A DNA stretch of 64,000 nt from Poronia punctata (taxonomy: Eukaryota > Ascomycota > Sordariomycetes > Xylariales > Xylariaceae): the NCBI GenBank assembly GCA_022579005.1, contig MU401460.1:402658-466657 (forward strand), written 5' to 3'. A program made the translations under genes and the position numbers. Of the stretch, positions 1 through 10,695 are shown one piece after another; position 1 is the stretch's first letter; the number at the start of each line of letters is the position of its first letter. Below the pieces are notes generated by a model. It had not been told where the DNA came from. It saw only the letters and a program-made list of their open reading frames with translations, and ran no database searches.

Positions 1-1237
1 CTTCTGCTTCAGGGTCCAGGGAGTCTTCCATTTCATTCATTTCCTCTTCCATTTCGTCCACAACCTTGGCAATGTGTTCCATTACCAGATCTTCCTGTGC
101 CGCGGCCTGTGACTCGGCAGGGGGGTTATTTATGTTGACCTTGATAGTAGGTACGTCTTTGTTGTTCATATAAGCTTCTTGTTGTTGTTGTTGCAAGTTG
201 GATTCTAGCGACGCCGACTCCGACTGGACCGGCGACCCGCGCAACCCAACCGCTTTAGAGATGCCGAGGCCCGTCTTAAAAACTAGCTTTAAGGGTAACC
301 AGACCAACCACCATGTCGGGCCCCATAAAAGGCGGCGGAAGATGAGCCAGCTCACGGTGACTGCTAGGAGGTAGAAGGCAGACTGCAGGTACCAGGTGTC
401 GGACTTCTGGCTCTTCAGCAGGGTGCCGAGCAGGGCGCGCGAGTTAGACAGCATGGTGTCCAGGCCGGAGTAGTTCTCTGACAGTTGGGCCAGCGCCTCG
501 GTGGATTCTTTTAGGGTGTTATGCGCGAAGTCGCTCTTGGCCAGCTCAGCGGCCATCATGTCGTGCGTCCTCCTCATCGACTGCGTCACATCGTGGCTGG
601 CGCTGATCATCTGTTCCTCTTTGGACATTTCTGTCGTCCGCTGTTTGCGGCGGCGGGGAAAGGGCACCGTCGTCGGCGTGGGTACACTCGTTGGGGTGGC
701 CGTAGTAGTCGGTGCCGGAGATGATGCGCCTGATCGAGGATTCGAGAAGGACGCATATAGTATCTCCCGTTCGCGCCGCTGGGCTTCTCGTAAATTGTGT
801 TTCGCTGCAATCTGAGCTTTTCGGAAGTATTTGCGGCAACTATTCAAGACAAATCAGCCTCGTAAATTCCCGTTGAAGAAGTGAAAGCGATCAACAACTT
901 ACTCTCGCAACTCCTCCTCGAGACGCGAGGCGCCGTCTTTCAACCGGTCCTTGTCATGATGGAGCGCACTGCCAGATTTCCCAGGATGTATATCAATGAT
1001 CTCCTCCTGCAATAACTCAAGTTCTTCTTCCTGCTCCCGCAATATCTGATTGATTTCCGAGCTCAGCTCCGCAGCGACATTATCGTCCTCGGGAGCGCCA
1101 ATCGGCACGGAGCCGGGCTCAAAATTCGAGTTGGCGAGCCGGTCGATGAGCTCCTTAAGCTGAGCCGTCGCCTCTTGTAGAGTATTCAGCCGATCGAACA
1201 AGTCAGCAAACCGCTTGTCTAGGGACTCGACGGACAT
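1..1237 (-). CDS. SEC20: Sec20-type SNARE, 3' end beyond window
   Basis: Qb-SNARE acting at the ER in Golgi-to-ER retrograde transport. Two exons are visible: 1237..903 and 839..1, with a GTAAGT...AG intron at 840..902 that joins in phase. Exon 1 is an acidic coiled coil beginning MSVESLDKRF. Exon 2 carries the Sec20 core (FRKAQIAAKHN, then ATLKESTEALAQL-like SNARE heptads). It ends in a hydrophobic anchor (WYLQSAFYLLAVTVSWLIF) preceded by the typical LLKSQKSDT. After the anchor come a short Gln run and an acidic tail that leaves the window still open, so at least 391 residues are present. The start ATG at 1237 is the first in frame. It is divergent from the mL53 gene. Family identity rests on the SNARE/anchor block; the tail beyond the membrane segment is longer than in yeast. 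Confidence 0.85.
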
Positions 1238-2151
1238 TTTTTTAGCGGCGGCGTAAGTCTCTTTGGGAGGCTTTTAAACGTTGATAAATCCGACAGCTGT
1301 CATTAAAGATTGTCCCGCAGTATGTGTAACCGTGCCTTCGATCTACCAAGTCCTAAAACTCGAACTGGGTTAGGTGCCTTTCACTCAATGGTTTCTGTCA
1401 AAAACAAGCGCCAGAAGCGAGATTGATTAATTGATTCAAAGTATAAAATTGTAGAGTGAACAAGTGAGTTGAGCTGATATACAGAGGCACTGCCGCCTTG
1501 CTCTTGGGCTTGTCTTGCCTGAAATTTATTATACATACGTGTAGATAGGCCGTAGGGTGAAAGTGCTGTCTGTACTTTTGCCTTCAATTCCATGCAATTG
1601 CAACGTGTTGCTCCTGTGGGTCCCGACTCCCGAGTGACGTCCTTCAGGGTTCCTGACAGGGATAATGTACGTACCTCCGCCATACATCAAACTTTACAGC
1701 TCAACTTTTGCCACCAGGACCTCGAGTTACACCGCCACAACTTTTTCACAGCTCTCTCCGACAGGAAGGCCTGCACCAGCCACACCCATGAGCATCGCGA
1801 AAACATTTGGAGATAGGTAGCTACGATCTGAAGATCCCCCAGATCTCCGGACCTCGAGGCGCAGATTAGGTACCAAATCAGCAACACCCCTTCCTTAGAA
1901 AACCACCAATTGGTCCCGTCCTGCTAGTCAGCCATCGACCAAGTCGACTCGCGCAGGTAAGTCGGAATAGGTAGCATACCACACCTCCATCGATCAGAGC
2001 AATCGCCAAAAATACAAGTCCCTAACTGACAACGCAAAAGACTAGATATCTTATATTCAACAATACAAACCAACCCTTCCCCGACGATAATAAACTAAAC
2101 CCTTCGAATACCTACCTACCTACCCAAATCCAACACCCCTTTTTGCCCAAA
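1238..2151. other. Divergent intergenic region SEC20/mL53
   Basis: This 914-bp stretch lies between two divergent starts and must hold both promoters. I see no supportable gene. A pyrimidine-rich leader with CCTACCTACCTACC at about 2110-2125 lies just before the mL53 start. Confidence 0.6.
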
Positions 2152-2529
2152 ATGATAACCCGCTTCATCACCGAGGTGAAGACCAAGTTCAACCCCTTCT
2201 CCATGCGGTCACGAGCCACGAGGCTATTCCTCAGCTATCTACCCCCTAATGCCCGGAACCAAGGCATGCAGATAACCACGAAGCTACTACCTCGGACATC
2301 TACCGAGCCCAATTCCTTGGTTGTCAAATTCAGTGCGTTTTTCCCCGGAAAATGCGCTTGCTTGCTTTCTCTTCCCCCTTCCTATTATTAACTTTATCCC
2401 TCCCCAAAAACAGAAGACGGCAAGACAATGGATCTAAACGGCGAGGTCCTCGGTATCAAAGGCATCATTGAAGAAGTAGACAGACATTCCCGCGCTCTAC
2501 AGAAACAGGCCGATCTATCCGACGGTTAA
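2152..2529 (+). CDS. MRPL44: Mitochondrial large-subunit ribosomal protein mL53
   Basis: Small protein of the mitochondrial large ribosomal subunit (yeast Mrpl44 family, mL53). Exons are 2152..2332 and 2414..2529, joined through an 81-bp GTGCGT...CAG intron in phase 1, giving 98 residues as expected for the family. Recognisable blocks are the start MITRFITEVKTKFNPF, the central LPPNARNQGMQITTKLLP, and after the splice KDGKTMDLNGEVLGIKGII followed by EEVDRHSR. The ATG at 2152 is preferred because the family begins MIT and no upstream ATG is in frame. Mitochondrial import signal is within the basic N-terminus; there is no obvious cleavable extension. Highly confident. Confidence 0.92.
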
Positions 2530-3175
2530 GGAAAAAAACTAAGGAAGAGAGAAAAGAGAGAGAAATAATAATAACGAGAAACATAAACCCGATTTTCTGT
2601 ACATCTACCTATATCAGCATTCAACCAGGCGTTAATTTGGTTTTTCCTCCACAAATGTAAATTACATGTACGCTTATATAACTGCCGAGCGCTTTGCAAT
2701 ACTACTTGGTCGGATGGGTAGAGAAAAATGAACATTAGGAGGCTTAGCGATGAATCAGCCAAAGCATCCGATATCTTGTGCGCGCAAGATTATATACGTG
2801 TCTGGTTTTACACTGTCCCTACTTGAGCCGGAGTCCTGCTTACGGAGCCTGGGCTAGATGTACGGGATAGTCACTACTTTATTAGGTTTATGTATTTAGG
2901 AATATGTCGGAGGAAAGAGCAGCATGTAGACACTTGATACTGGATATCTCTAATATTGTTGCTCCAGAAGTTCGCATCCCATACGCCAATTTTAACCCTT
3001 ATCCGACTATTATTCCTAGCAGTTTGAGTGTGGTAGAATACCTCCCACTCAAGCTACTAAAATCGCAGGAGGGGTGATGGCTAGGGACCAGATTGCTTCT
3101 TAAGACAACCATCTGTATTTCATTATCAACACGTGTGCACATTTTTTTGTCTATGTCCAGCCCATGCTTTTAAAC
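2530..3175. other. Convergent intergenic region
   Basis: This AT-rich 646 bp separates the 3' ends of mL53 and inorganic pyrophosphatase. No coding or RNA feature could be supported. Confidence 0.6.
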
Positions 3176-4154
3176 TTAGGCAGCGGCGCCGCTGATGAAG
3201 AACCACTTGTCGATCGAGCTATCGATAGGCTCAGGGGCAAGGTTCTCATTGGCGGGGATAGGAGGTAGCTGCTCAGGAGAGACACGGCTCGGGGAGTGGG
3301 CGACAGTCAAGTTGGTACTACAACAATTGTCAGTATGTCAGGTTCTAGACTGATAGGGCAAAAAGACCTACGTAGAGACACCGCCGGGCTGTGTCTTTCC
3401 GGTGATAAGCTTCTCCCAAGCCTCTGCGCATTCGCGAATAACGTCCATGGCATAACTATGAGTTTCGTTAACGATCGCTGTTGTATGAAAAAGGGCAAGA
3501 GATAACATACGCCTTGTTCTTGCACTCGCCGGTGAAGGCGAACTGGTTCTCCGGCTTTCCGTCGGGGATTTTGTAGATACGGAACCACTCGTTGGTGGCG
3601 CGGAGGAGACCTGGCAGGTGGCGCTCGACATCCTCAACGTCGTTGAGCTTGTTGGCCAGGGGGTCCTTGACATCAACGACAATGACCTTCCAGTCGGTCT
3701 CTTCCTCATCCAGGAGGGCCATCACGCCGAGGACCTTGACTTGCTTGACCTGACCAGGGTAGCCGACAAGCTCGCCAATCTCGCAGACGTCGAGAGGGTC
3801 GTTGTCGCCCTTGGCCTTGGTCTCAGGGTGGATAGAGTTGGGGTCTTCCCAGGTCTATTTATAGAAGCAATAGAAGTTAATGGTTGCTCACGTGCCCATA
3901 TCTAAAAGATATAGACCAGATAACATGGGGTCTTGAGCTATGGGCTTACCTGGGGGAAAGCTCCATAGTTCCACAGGTATCCCTTATGGGGAAAGCAGTT
4001 GCGGACAAATCGAAGCTTGCCCTTCTTTACATCCTGCTTGATGGGGTTGAGCAGCTCATCCTTGGAGATCTAAAGGGAATAAATATTAGCAAGGGTACCC
4101 GGAAAAAAGCAATGGCAATGGCAATAGCTAGAAAGTCAAACTCCCTCAAAGAAG

Positions 4155-4194
<40 letters not shown>

Positions 4195-4386
4195 AATAAA
4201 TACCTCGAGCTTGGCATTGGTCCATCTCGGGATTTCTACAATCATGTTGAGAATGGTCTGCTCCTGGTTGGCGTAGAGAGGGATATCGTGGAAAGGCGAG
4301 ATCGGGACACCATCCTTCTCGAAGTAGACGCGGTGCTCCAGAGTGTTCGGCGCAGCGACCTTGCGAACGCTGTAAGGGGAAGCCAT
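3176..4386 (-). CDS. IPP1: Inorganic pyrophosphatase, family I
   Basis: Hydrolyses pyrophosphate to two phosphates, pulling biosynthetic reactions forward; Mg2+-dependent soluble enzyme. Five exons: 4386..4204, 3950..4069 (read downward), 3511..3854, 3372..3455 and 3176..3317, with GT-AG introns of 134, 95, 55 and 54 bp. The sum is 873 nt, 290 residues, normal for fungal enzymes. The start [20 protein letters not shown] matches cytosolic orthologues. The metal-binding signature DNDPLDV is at about residues 118-124, preceded by [14 protein letters not shown]. The product ends FFISGAAA. The frame stays open 176 codons upstream of this ATG (see the extension entry), so a longer mitochondrial form is possible. 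Intron 1 carries an (AG)n tract next to its donor. Confidence 0.95.
4157..4190. repeat. (AG)n microsatellite in pyrophosphatase intron 1
   Basis: Uninterrupted AG dinucleotides lie within intron 4070..4203, followed by AAATAAATAAAT next to the donor. It is read as CT repeats in the transcript. Confidence 0.9.
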
Positions 4387-4914
4387 TGTAGAACTCCGTT
4401 CGGCAGCGGGCTTGTGTAGGTTTGGATCGAAGGAGGAAGAAGGCGAGCTCGAAAAATGACGAGCAAGCTGAACTGAACGTTGGGACGCTATGGTGACGGC
4501 GGGAGAGGATTTACTTAAAGCAGACGTCGATAAAAAGGAGGGGGAGGGGATGGCTGTGGCGTTGGAGGGATCAATTGCTGCAGCTTGCGTGTGTAACGGA
4601 TGCAGATTGGCTGTCTGGCAGGTGTTTGACGTGGTGCTGCTAGGGGTGAAGGAGGGGTGGTGGTGGGAGGATTGGGAACGATAACCACCTGCAACCGTTG
4701 ACGGAGGGGGAGGGGTTATGGTGTTCCTGGGCCTGTAGAGCCCCGCCGACAAACGGGGCCCGGCTGAGTGATTGGACCGCGGTATGGAGCTTGTTACTAG
4801 CTGTCTAAACGGTTGTGCGAGAGCTTGAGGGTGATGTTGTTTCGCTGGTTGTCCCGCTAGTGTGGGCACCCGAAATCGCCTTTGCAGAATTTGCTCGATA
4901 GCTCGTGATGACAT
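4387..4914 (-). other. In-frame N-terminal extension of pyrophosphatase
   Basis: The pyrophosphatase frame continues without a stop for 176 codons to an ATG at 4914. The predicted start [20 protein letters not shown] is rich in Arg and lacks acidic residues apart from one Glu, like a mitochondrial presequence. The rest is Ser/Thr/Pro/His-rich low-complexity sequence. Either this is translated as a longer, organelle-targeted isoform, or it is an open 5' leader. The sequence alone cannot decide. Confidence 0.45.
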
Positions 4915-7900
4915 CGCGTCACTTTTTAGGTGGTTTGGTTTACCGTGACAAGAAATTGAGCCTCCTTCTATGTATCCGGGAAAATGAGGAACTAGATTTT
5001 ATTCTACAAAGAAAACAAACAACAAGAAATTGCAATTAATACTATAATATAAACAGTTACAATGGGGGCATTGATAACCTCGCCTTTTGCTCCGGTAGGC
5101 TGGCTATCTACTCGTGGAATCCGATGGCCTAGGAACAAATTCAAACTTTTTCGTTTTCTGCTCCTTTTTCTCGGGTGGATGGAGAACGGGAATTATGAGC
5201 TCTAGCCCGCGGCACTTGCCAACCAGGCCTATTCCCAATCCATAGAACTGTGGCTGGTACAGTTACCTTTCCTGGACATAATATCATGTGTGCCACCCGA
5301 AACCTCAGCGTTATTTTTCTCAGTCCAGCCACATCACGCAACTTGAAGCCATCATCAGCTTCACAACAGTTGCATGTTTAGTATTATATATGGCGCGACA
5401 ATCAATGCAAATACTCGATGCGTCAAATCCTTATCTCATATGTTCTAACGGTCTTATCATGAATGACACCTTCTCTTTATCATGCACCTCCCCATTTTTA
5501 ATGCCAGAGCAGCAGCTCCAACAACTTATCTCGACGCTCGCCATTATTTCCCTAAGCTCCATAATAAAGGCATAAAGGCCAAGCTCACAATATAATAAAG
5601 TTACTCAGTATAATGCGATGTTACTCGTAGTTTGAGAAGCGCAGCAGACATGATATCCGCTTCGCATTATCTACGAGTAGGCCAGGTATCAAAACTTAGT
5701 CACCGCCCACGTCATGTAGTTATGCCATGATATTTACTAGATATCTAGGTACTGCCCAGTATACTATCCCTATCAAGCGCACTAAAAATGCTGGTATCTT
5801 GTCACACGCCAACGACTCCTACACGTAGCGAACAACACACACTTCCACTACTCCCTCAAGTACCCCGGAATGGCAACAATGCCAGAAGTAGTCGAGTTCA
5901 TCTATTTGGAAGACGGCTTTCCCCAAAATCAATGGGTATGCTTTCCTTGATCTAGCCCGTGAAGAAAGCATGGGCTACTTTGTTGCATGTAAATCCACCC
6001 CCGCACGTCAAGTGTAACGTACGATGGAGATGATGTAGGCAAGCCCAATCTGCAATACACAGCGTCTCTTGGTTTCTAGCCGGCATAGAGCTAAGCTAGC
6101 TCACTGTGCTTCTGTGCTCCAGCAATCACTGGCTTGGACGGAAATCTTCATTTCCCCATCCAGTCGCCGGCAAATTGAAGACGTATAGAACAGCATCCGA
6201 TATGAACCGACCCCGTCAATACCGGGCTTGATGGAAGGAGCCAACTCTCCTCCCATTTTTTGGCCCTCTCTCATCGTAAACAGGAAGGGAACAGAACAAC
6301 TGGTCTTGGGATAGTTGGCCACGTCCCTAATCAGTCCGTACTACGCTCCTCCTCACGACATTCTCGCGTCGGGGGCTGATATGTAGAGTAACCGATTGTG
6401 GCCAACACGCGCAGAAGCCAGACGATGAATACTCGCAACAAAGGCATCTTCCATAATTGGGTGTTCCTCATCATCTTCACGAGATAGAATGAGGCGTTGG
6501 TGTCTTGTACTGGGTCGCTCAATAGCTTCGGTGAAGTCCATCAACCAGGGAGGGATCTGTCTGCGTACGTAGTGGCCTGTTCCCTGTATATTCGGTCAGT
6601 AGATTAGATGAAAGCGCCCCCAAATCTACGATGCGTGCCCAATCCTGCCAACTAATCGCCTACCTACGTCTATAGCTAGCAATGGTGCTATGAGGTAGGT
6701 AAGACGATGGTGGCTGTAAAGGACAGGACGGCGCGATGTTGGGCGCGCTGAGGAAGTGAGCCTCGTATCCTAGAGTGTGAGTTTTTGCAAGATCCCCCCC
6801 AAGAATCACTCACCAACTACCTACCTACCTGCCCAGGCACTCATACTCAACGGCGTAACCTACTTACCTACCTACCAGGACAACAAGATCTACAGCAATG
6901 CGTAGGAAGCATTCTTACCACAGTAAAGAAAGGAGGTTAGATAACCTAGGAGGCCCCCCGGAGAGAAGAAGGGTTCCTTTACGGAAAGAAAGAGAGAGAG
7001 AGAGGAGAGAGGAGAGAGGAGAAGGAAAGGGGCACTAGGTTAGGGGAAAGTGTGATATATAAAAAGGAAGGGGAAACAACTCCGGGTGAGCCGCAGGATA
7101 AATATAACAACCAACCACACGTGTAGACAACGCACCGTAGGTACTTTATTTGTGTATACGTGTGTGTAGTATGCATAAGGGATCTCTCTGTCAGTCTGTA
7201 TGTCTGTCTGTCGTGCTACACAAAAGTGGAAGTGGGTCTCGGTCAGGTACTGGAGATGTATTGCTCTTACCTACCGGGTAGGATCCAGATCGTCAGACCA
7301 AACGAATAATAGGTAATAATAATAATAACAATACTACCTATTCCGTTGTCCACAATACAAAGCGAAAAACAAAGTGTAAAATACTAATCTAGGTCGTATT
7401 TCCTAGCACGGTAGATTTTATTTTAGTATTGTTGACTTTATCCCGTTGTACCACGAACTATAATGTATCGGTGTGCTAGTAAACAAAATAGCTGCAGGTG
7501 ACCTTGGCAGATGTCTCCATGCACGTCCGCCCCAGGGCCCGAACCTTTTCATAATTCAAGCCAATTTCCTAATCCGTCCGGTGCCAGCATCAGAACGATA
7601 GCTTATTGAACCGGGTTCAGACCGGGGTGCATCGCGGACGGCATGGGCATGTACATCAAGAGCAAAAAAAGCTTCACTCGGAAACTTGACTGAACGATTG
7701 CAAGATGAGAAAATGTCTCTTTTGTGCCGTCAACTTAGTGCTAGGTATATCTATCTCTATATCTCTAAGAGAAAATAATAATGGCCCCCCCAGGTTTAAG
7801 CCACGACGCTGGAATCAGGACAATAAAAATTAATGTCCAGGGGGCGTCACATGATCGGGGGACAGGTAACGTTCATGTACGAGACCCTCCAACTGCGGCT

Positions 7901-8243
7901 TGGGACTGTCTTTCGCTTTTCGGTCAAGCAGGGGTTTCTCATTCGTCGAGAGAAGACTGGGCGCTGGGGTAAGCAGCCAATGAGCGTCGACCTTGTCACT
8001 ACGCCGTCCTGGTTACTCGCAGCCAGCACGAACAAGTGGTTGTCTCGAGCTACTTACGATGTCTCGGGCTTCATTGAGACTTCATAATTTGTGACATCTG
8101 GGCTCGAATTCACTTATCGTAAATTTGCACCCCACAGGTACCAAGCAGTCGAGTACCCGCTGGTCCTCGCTGATTCGTGTTGCGTGTTCGTCTGACAAGG
8201 AACAGTACCTCTCTAGCCGACTTACACGGCCCACGCAGGCATC
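4915..8243. other. 3.3-kb intergenic region
   Basis: No gene could be supported between the pyrophosphatase and the zinc-cluster regulator, which are divergent. It holds scattered CCTACCTA and CTACGAGTA words (about 5611, 5670, 6660, 6820, 6865) and a purine tract near 6985-7025. Short ORFs here lack family resemblance and mostly lack ATG starts. Confidence 0.5.
6985..7028. repeat. GA-rich purine tract
   Basis: An almost pure G/A stretch of imperfect GA and GGAGA units on the + strand. Simple sequence in an intergenic region, with no other feature attached. Confidence 0.8.
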
Positions 8244-10191
8244 ATGGCAACCCACCACCTATCCCAGCTCGCCTCCCAGGTGCCCAGGTTCATAGATGAG
8301 CATGAGCACCGTTCCAAGCGAAGGCGTGACCCCACTACCCTGGACATCTGTGCCCAGTACTTTGACTTTCCCGCCTTCTACGGAGAAGACGAGCCTTCTA
8401 GCCCCGGCACCCGGTCTAGGTCCGTTGCCTCTTCCGATCCGGGCCTCACCTCCGGTTCCTCCGAAGAGGACGGAGCCCCCTCGCCCGGCCCCCAATTTGA
8501 CACCTACCACTCCAAGGATATTATAAAGCAGGCGAAACAACACGATGATCGTTTCACCGTCCCCGAGAGGGAAATCCGCCCCAAGGCCTTGGCTTATCCT
8601 TCCAAGATTCACCTGGATAATGCACCAAGTCCGACCGGCTCCGGCACATCTGGCAGCAATGTTGTCATCCTCTCAACGCCCAGTTCCCCAACCCTCCTCG
8701 ACGCCGCGCTCGAAGAGAACCACCCACTTCACCGTGGCAGGCGGACCCGGCCTCTGGAGAACCCCGAAAAGGTCGCAGTAATGCGCAAACTCGGCGCTTG
8801 TTACCGCTGCAACCTTCGCAAAGTGCCGGTAAGTAAAAAATCCCCCCCCCCAGGACAACATGCATTCGGAAATCCGAGCTAATTCGGCCAAGTGTGACGA
8901 AGGTGCTCCGTGTTCGAACTGCACAGACTATGCAGTAAAGATTCACCATGGAGATTGCGAAGCTCTAGCCGAGCAGATGTGTTTCCGACACCAGCCCGCC
9001 CTGATTTTCCGCGAGATTCACCACAGTATCAGTATGTCCACATCCTAGCAAGTGTCCAATACCCACATGTAGAATATGTTGGTCTGATCTTTCGTTCGAC
9101 AGATGCCGAATACGCACCAAGACCGACCACTGCAAATGCTGCAAACATGGCCACAGCTTGCACCCTTAATATCTTCTTCCAGCCGTTGCACCCACGGTCG
9201 ATCCCGCTATCCCTCGAGGTGCTGAGAACCGAGCATGAGCAGTGCGCCGGCCTACCCAACTTCCATGGGATCGATATTGGGGCGAGAGGTCCCAGATACA
9301 CCCTATCCAACAGAGAGTCTTCTGGATTGTGGGACAAAATCGTAGACTGGGCCTCGTCACAAATGGGCCTGGACGGGAGTGGCAGTTTCCAATCCGCTTT
9401 AGACAGGCTGGTGATAGCTTGTCTTCCCGGTTTGCCTCACGTTAGCACGCGCCTGATCATGTTCTCTTGACGGCTACCCGCTAACCCTTGCGCAGTCTGA
9501 TCTCCTTCGAGATGTCCATAGGCTGAGGTGCTACTACAAGGTGTTGCGTCAGAAGAGATTCACCTGCCAAGCACAGCCTGGGCGCGAGTTGGACGAGCTC
9601 CCTTCAGATTTCCACCGTTTTTTGAGAGCTTCGCTGTCTAGGGCGATCGCCGATGTCGAAGAGAAAGTCTGGCTAGGCCTGATGAATAGGAAACGCAAGC
9701 CTAGCCAAGACAAATTGTCTATCTGGGCATGCTGCATGCAGATTATCCTGCTGTACCGTGATGTAACTGGTACCAACGATTCGGAAGGTACGGCTATGTA
9801 GCCAAAGAATGCTTCGACAGTCATGGCTGACAATTTCGCGCAGAATCCTGGTTCAACGGCAACACGCGAAGAAAAGCTGAAAGCTTAATGAACTGTGCAG
9901 CTGTGATGCACGAGGTACAATTTGGCAAAAAGAAAGTGCCCGTACCGAGAGACGATATCAATATCGCCTTGTTATTTGATAACGTTGAGTCCCGACAGAC
10001 GGAATTCTGTAAGTCGCCTCGGTCGTCCCAACCTTCTTGCTAGGGTTCTAATCCGATAAATAGTTGCGCAAGTTCGTCAGCATGATCGACCCTTGGACGG
10101 AGTTCTGGGCGTCTTATTAGCCAAACCTCAAAAGAACACGACACGTTCTAGGATGCCACCGCCGCAAAAGAAGCAAAGAAAATCGGCTTAA
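8244..10191 (+). CDS. Zn2Cys6 fungal-type transcription factor
   Basis: Putative nuclear DNA-binding regulator. Six exons: 8244..8828, 8893..9031, 9103..9440, 9496..9787, 9844..10008 and 10064..10191, all GT-AG, sum 1647 nt, 548 residues. The first 180 residues are Ser/Pro-rich and disordered. The zinc cluster spans the first splice: Cys186-x2-Cys189-x6-Cys196-x5-Cys202-x2-Cys205-x11-Cys217. The last spacing is longer than the usual 6-9. Failure to splice intron 1 would stop at 8882 before the cluster is complete. The C-terminal half (for example LPSDFHRFLRASLSRAIADVEEK cut into shorter blocks) is helical but I do not recognise a fungal_trans domain. The tail ends in basic PPPQKKQRKSA. The exon 3 donor (GTTAGC) is weak, so that junction is least certain. 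Target genes are unknown. Confidence 0.75.
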
Positions 10192-10695
10192 TGACCCTTT
10201 AAGCCCTCGAGCGCCGCCTTATATGTTTGATGACCCTATGACTTCTCCATCGATTCTTCTTTTTTTTCTTCTTCTTTTTTTCGGGTTTTTTTCAAAACTG
10301 TCATCGGGTAAATGGGGACGATGAATGATTTGACGATTTGGGTTAAACTGTTTTTGGGCAGGGAGTAAGGAGTTTCATAATGGCAGAGATACCCAGTTGT
10401 CGTCTTGAGCGCGATGCTTTCGTCTCTGACCCCGAGGCCGGAGATGGCATAGAAAGCACATGCTGGTTCATGGCACTGACTTGGAGACCCTTGCCCTGGA
10501 TGCCAAGGGGATGTCAAGAGTTTTAATGTGGACGGCCTGCAACATTTCTTTCATCGTTTTGACTTTTTGCCAATGTGTCAACCACAAGCGTCGTCGTTAG
10601 GCGGTGAGAGCCGGGGTAAACACTTAGTGCAAACTATACCAGCGTCCACTGGCTTTGGGATATTTCCTGTTGTACGTATACAAGTTGACGAAATG
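10192..10695. other. Convergent intergenic region
   Basis: The 504 bp between the zinc-cluster gene and RTG2-like gene ends holds a T-rich pyrimidine tract at about 10256-10290, probably 3'-processing sequence. No gene seen. Confidence 0.6.

Noticed and set aside
5870..5940. ATG followed by 22 good codons and a GTATGC donor-like site
   Set aside because: No downstream exon with a consistent frame or family resemblance was found; too short to call a gene or a pseudogene.
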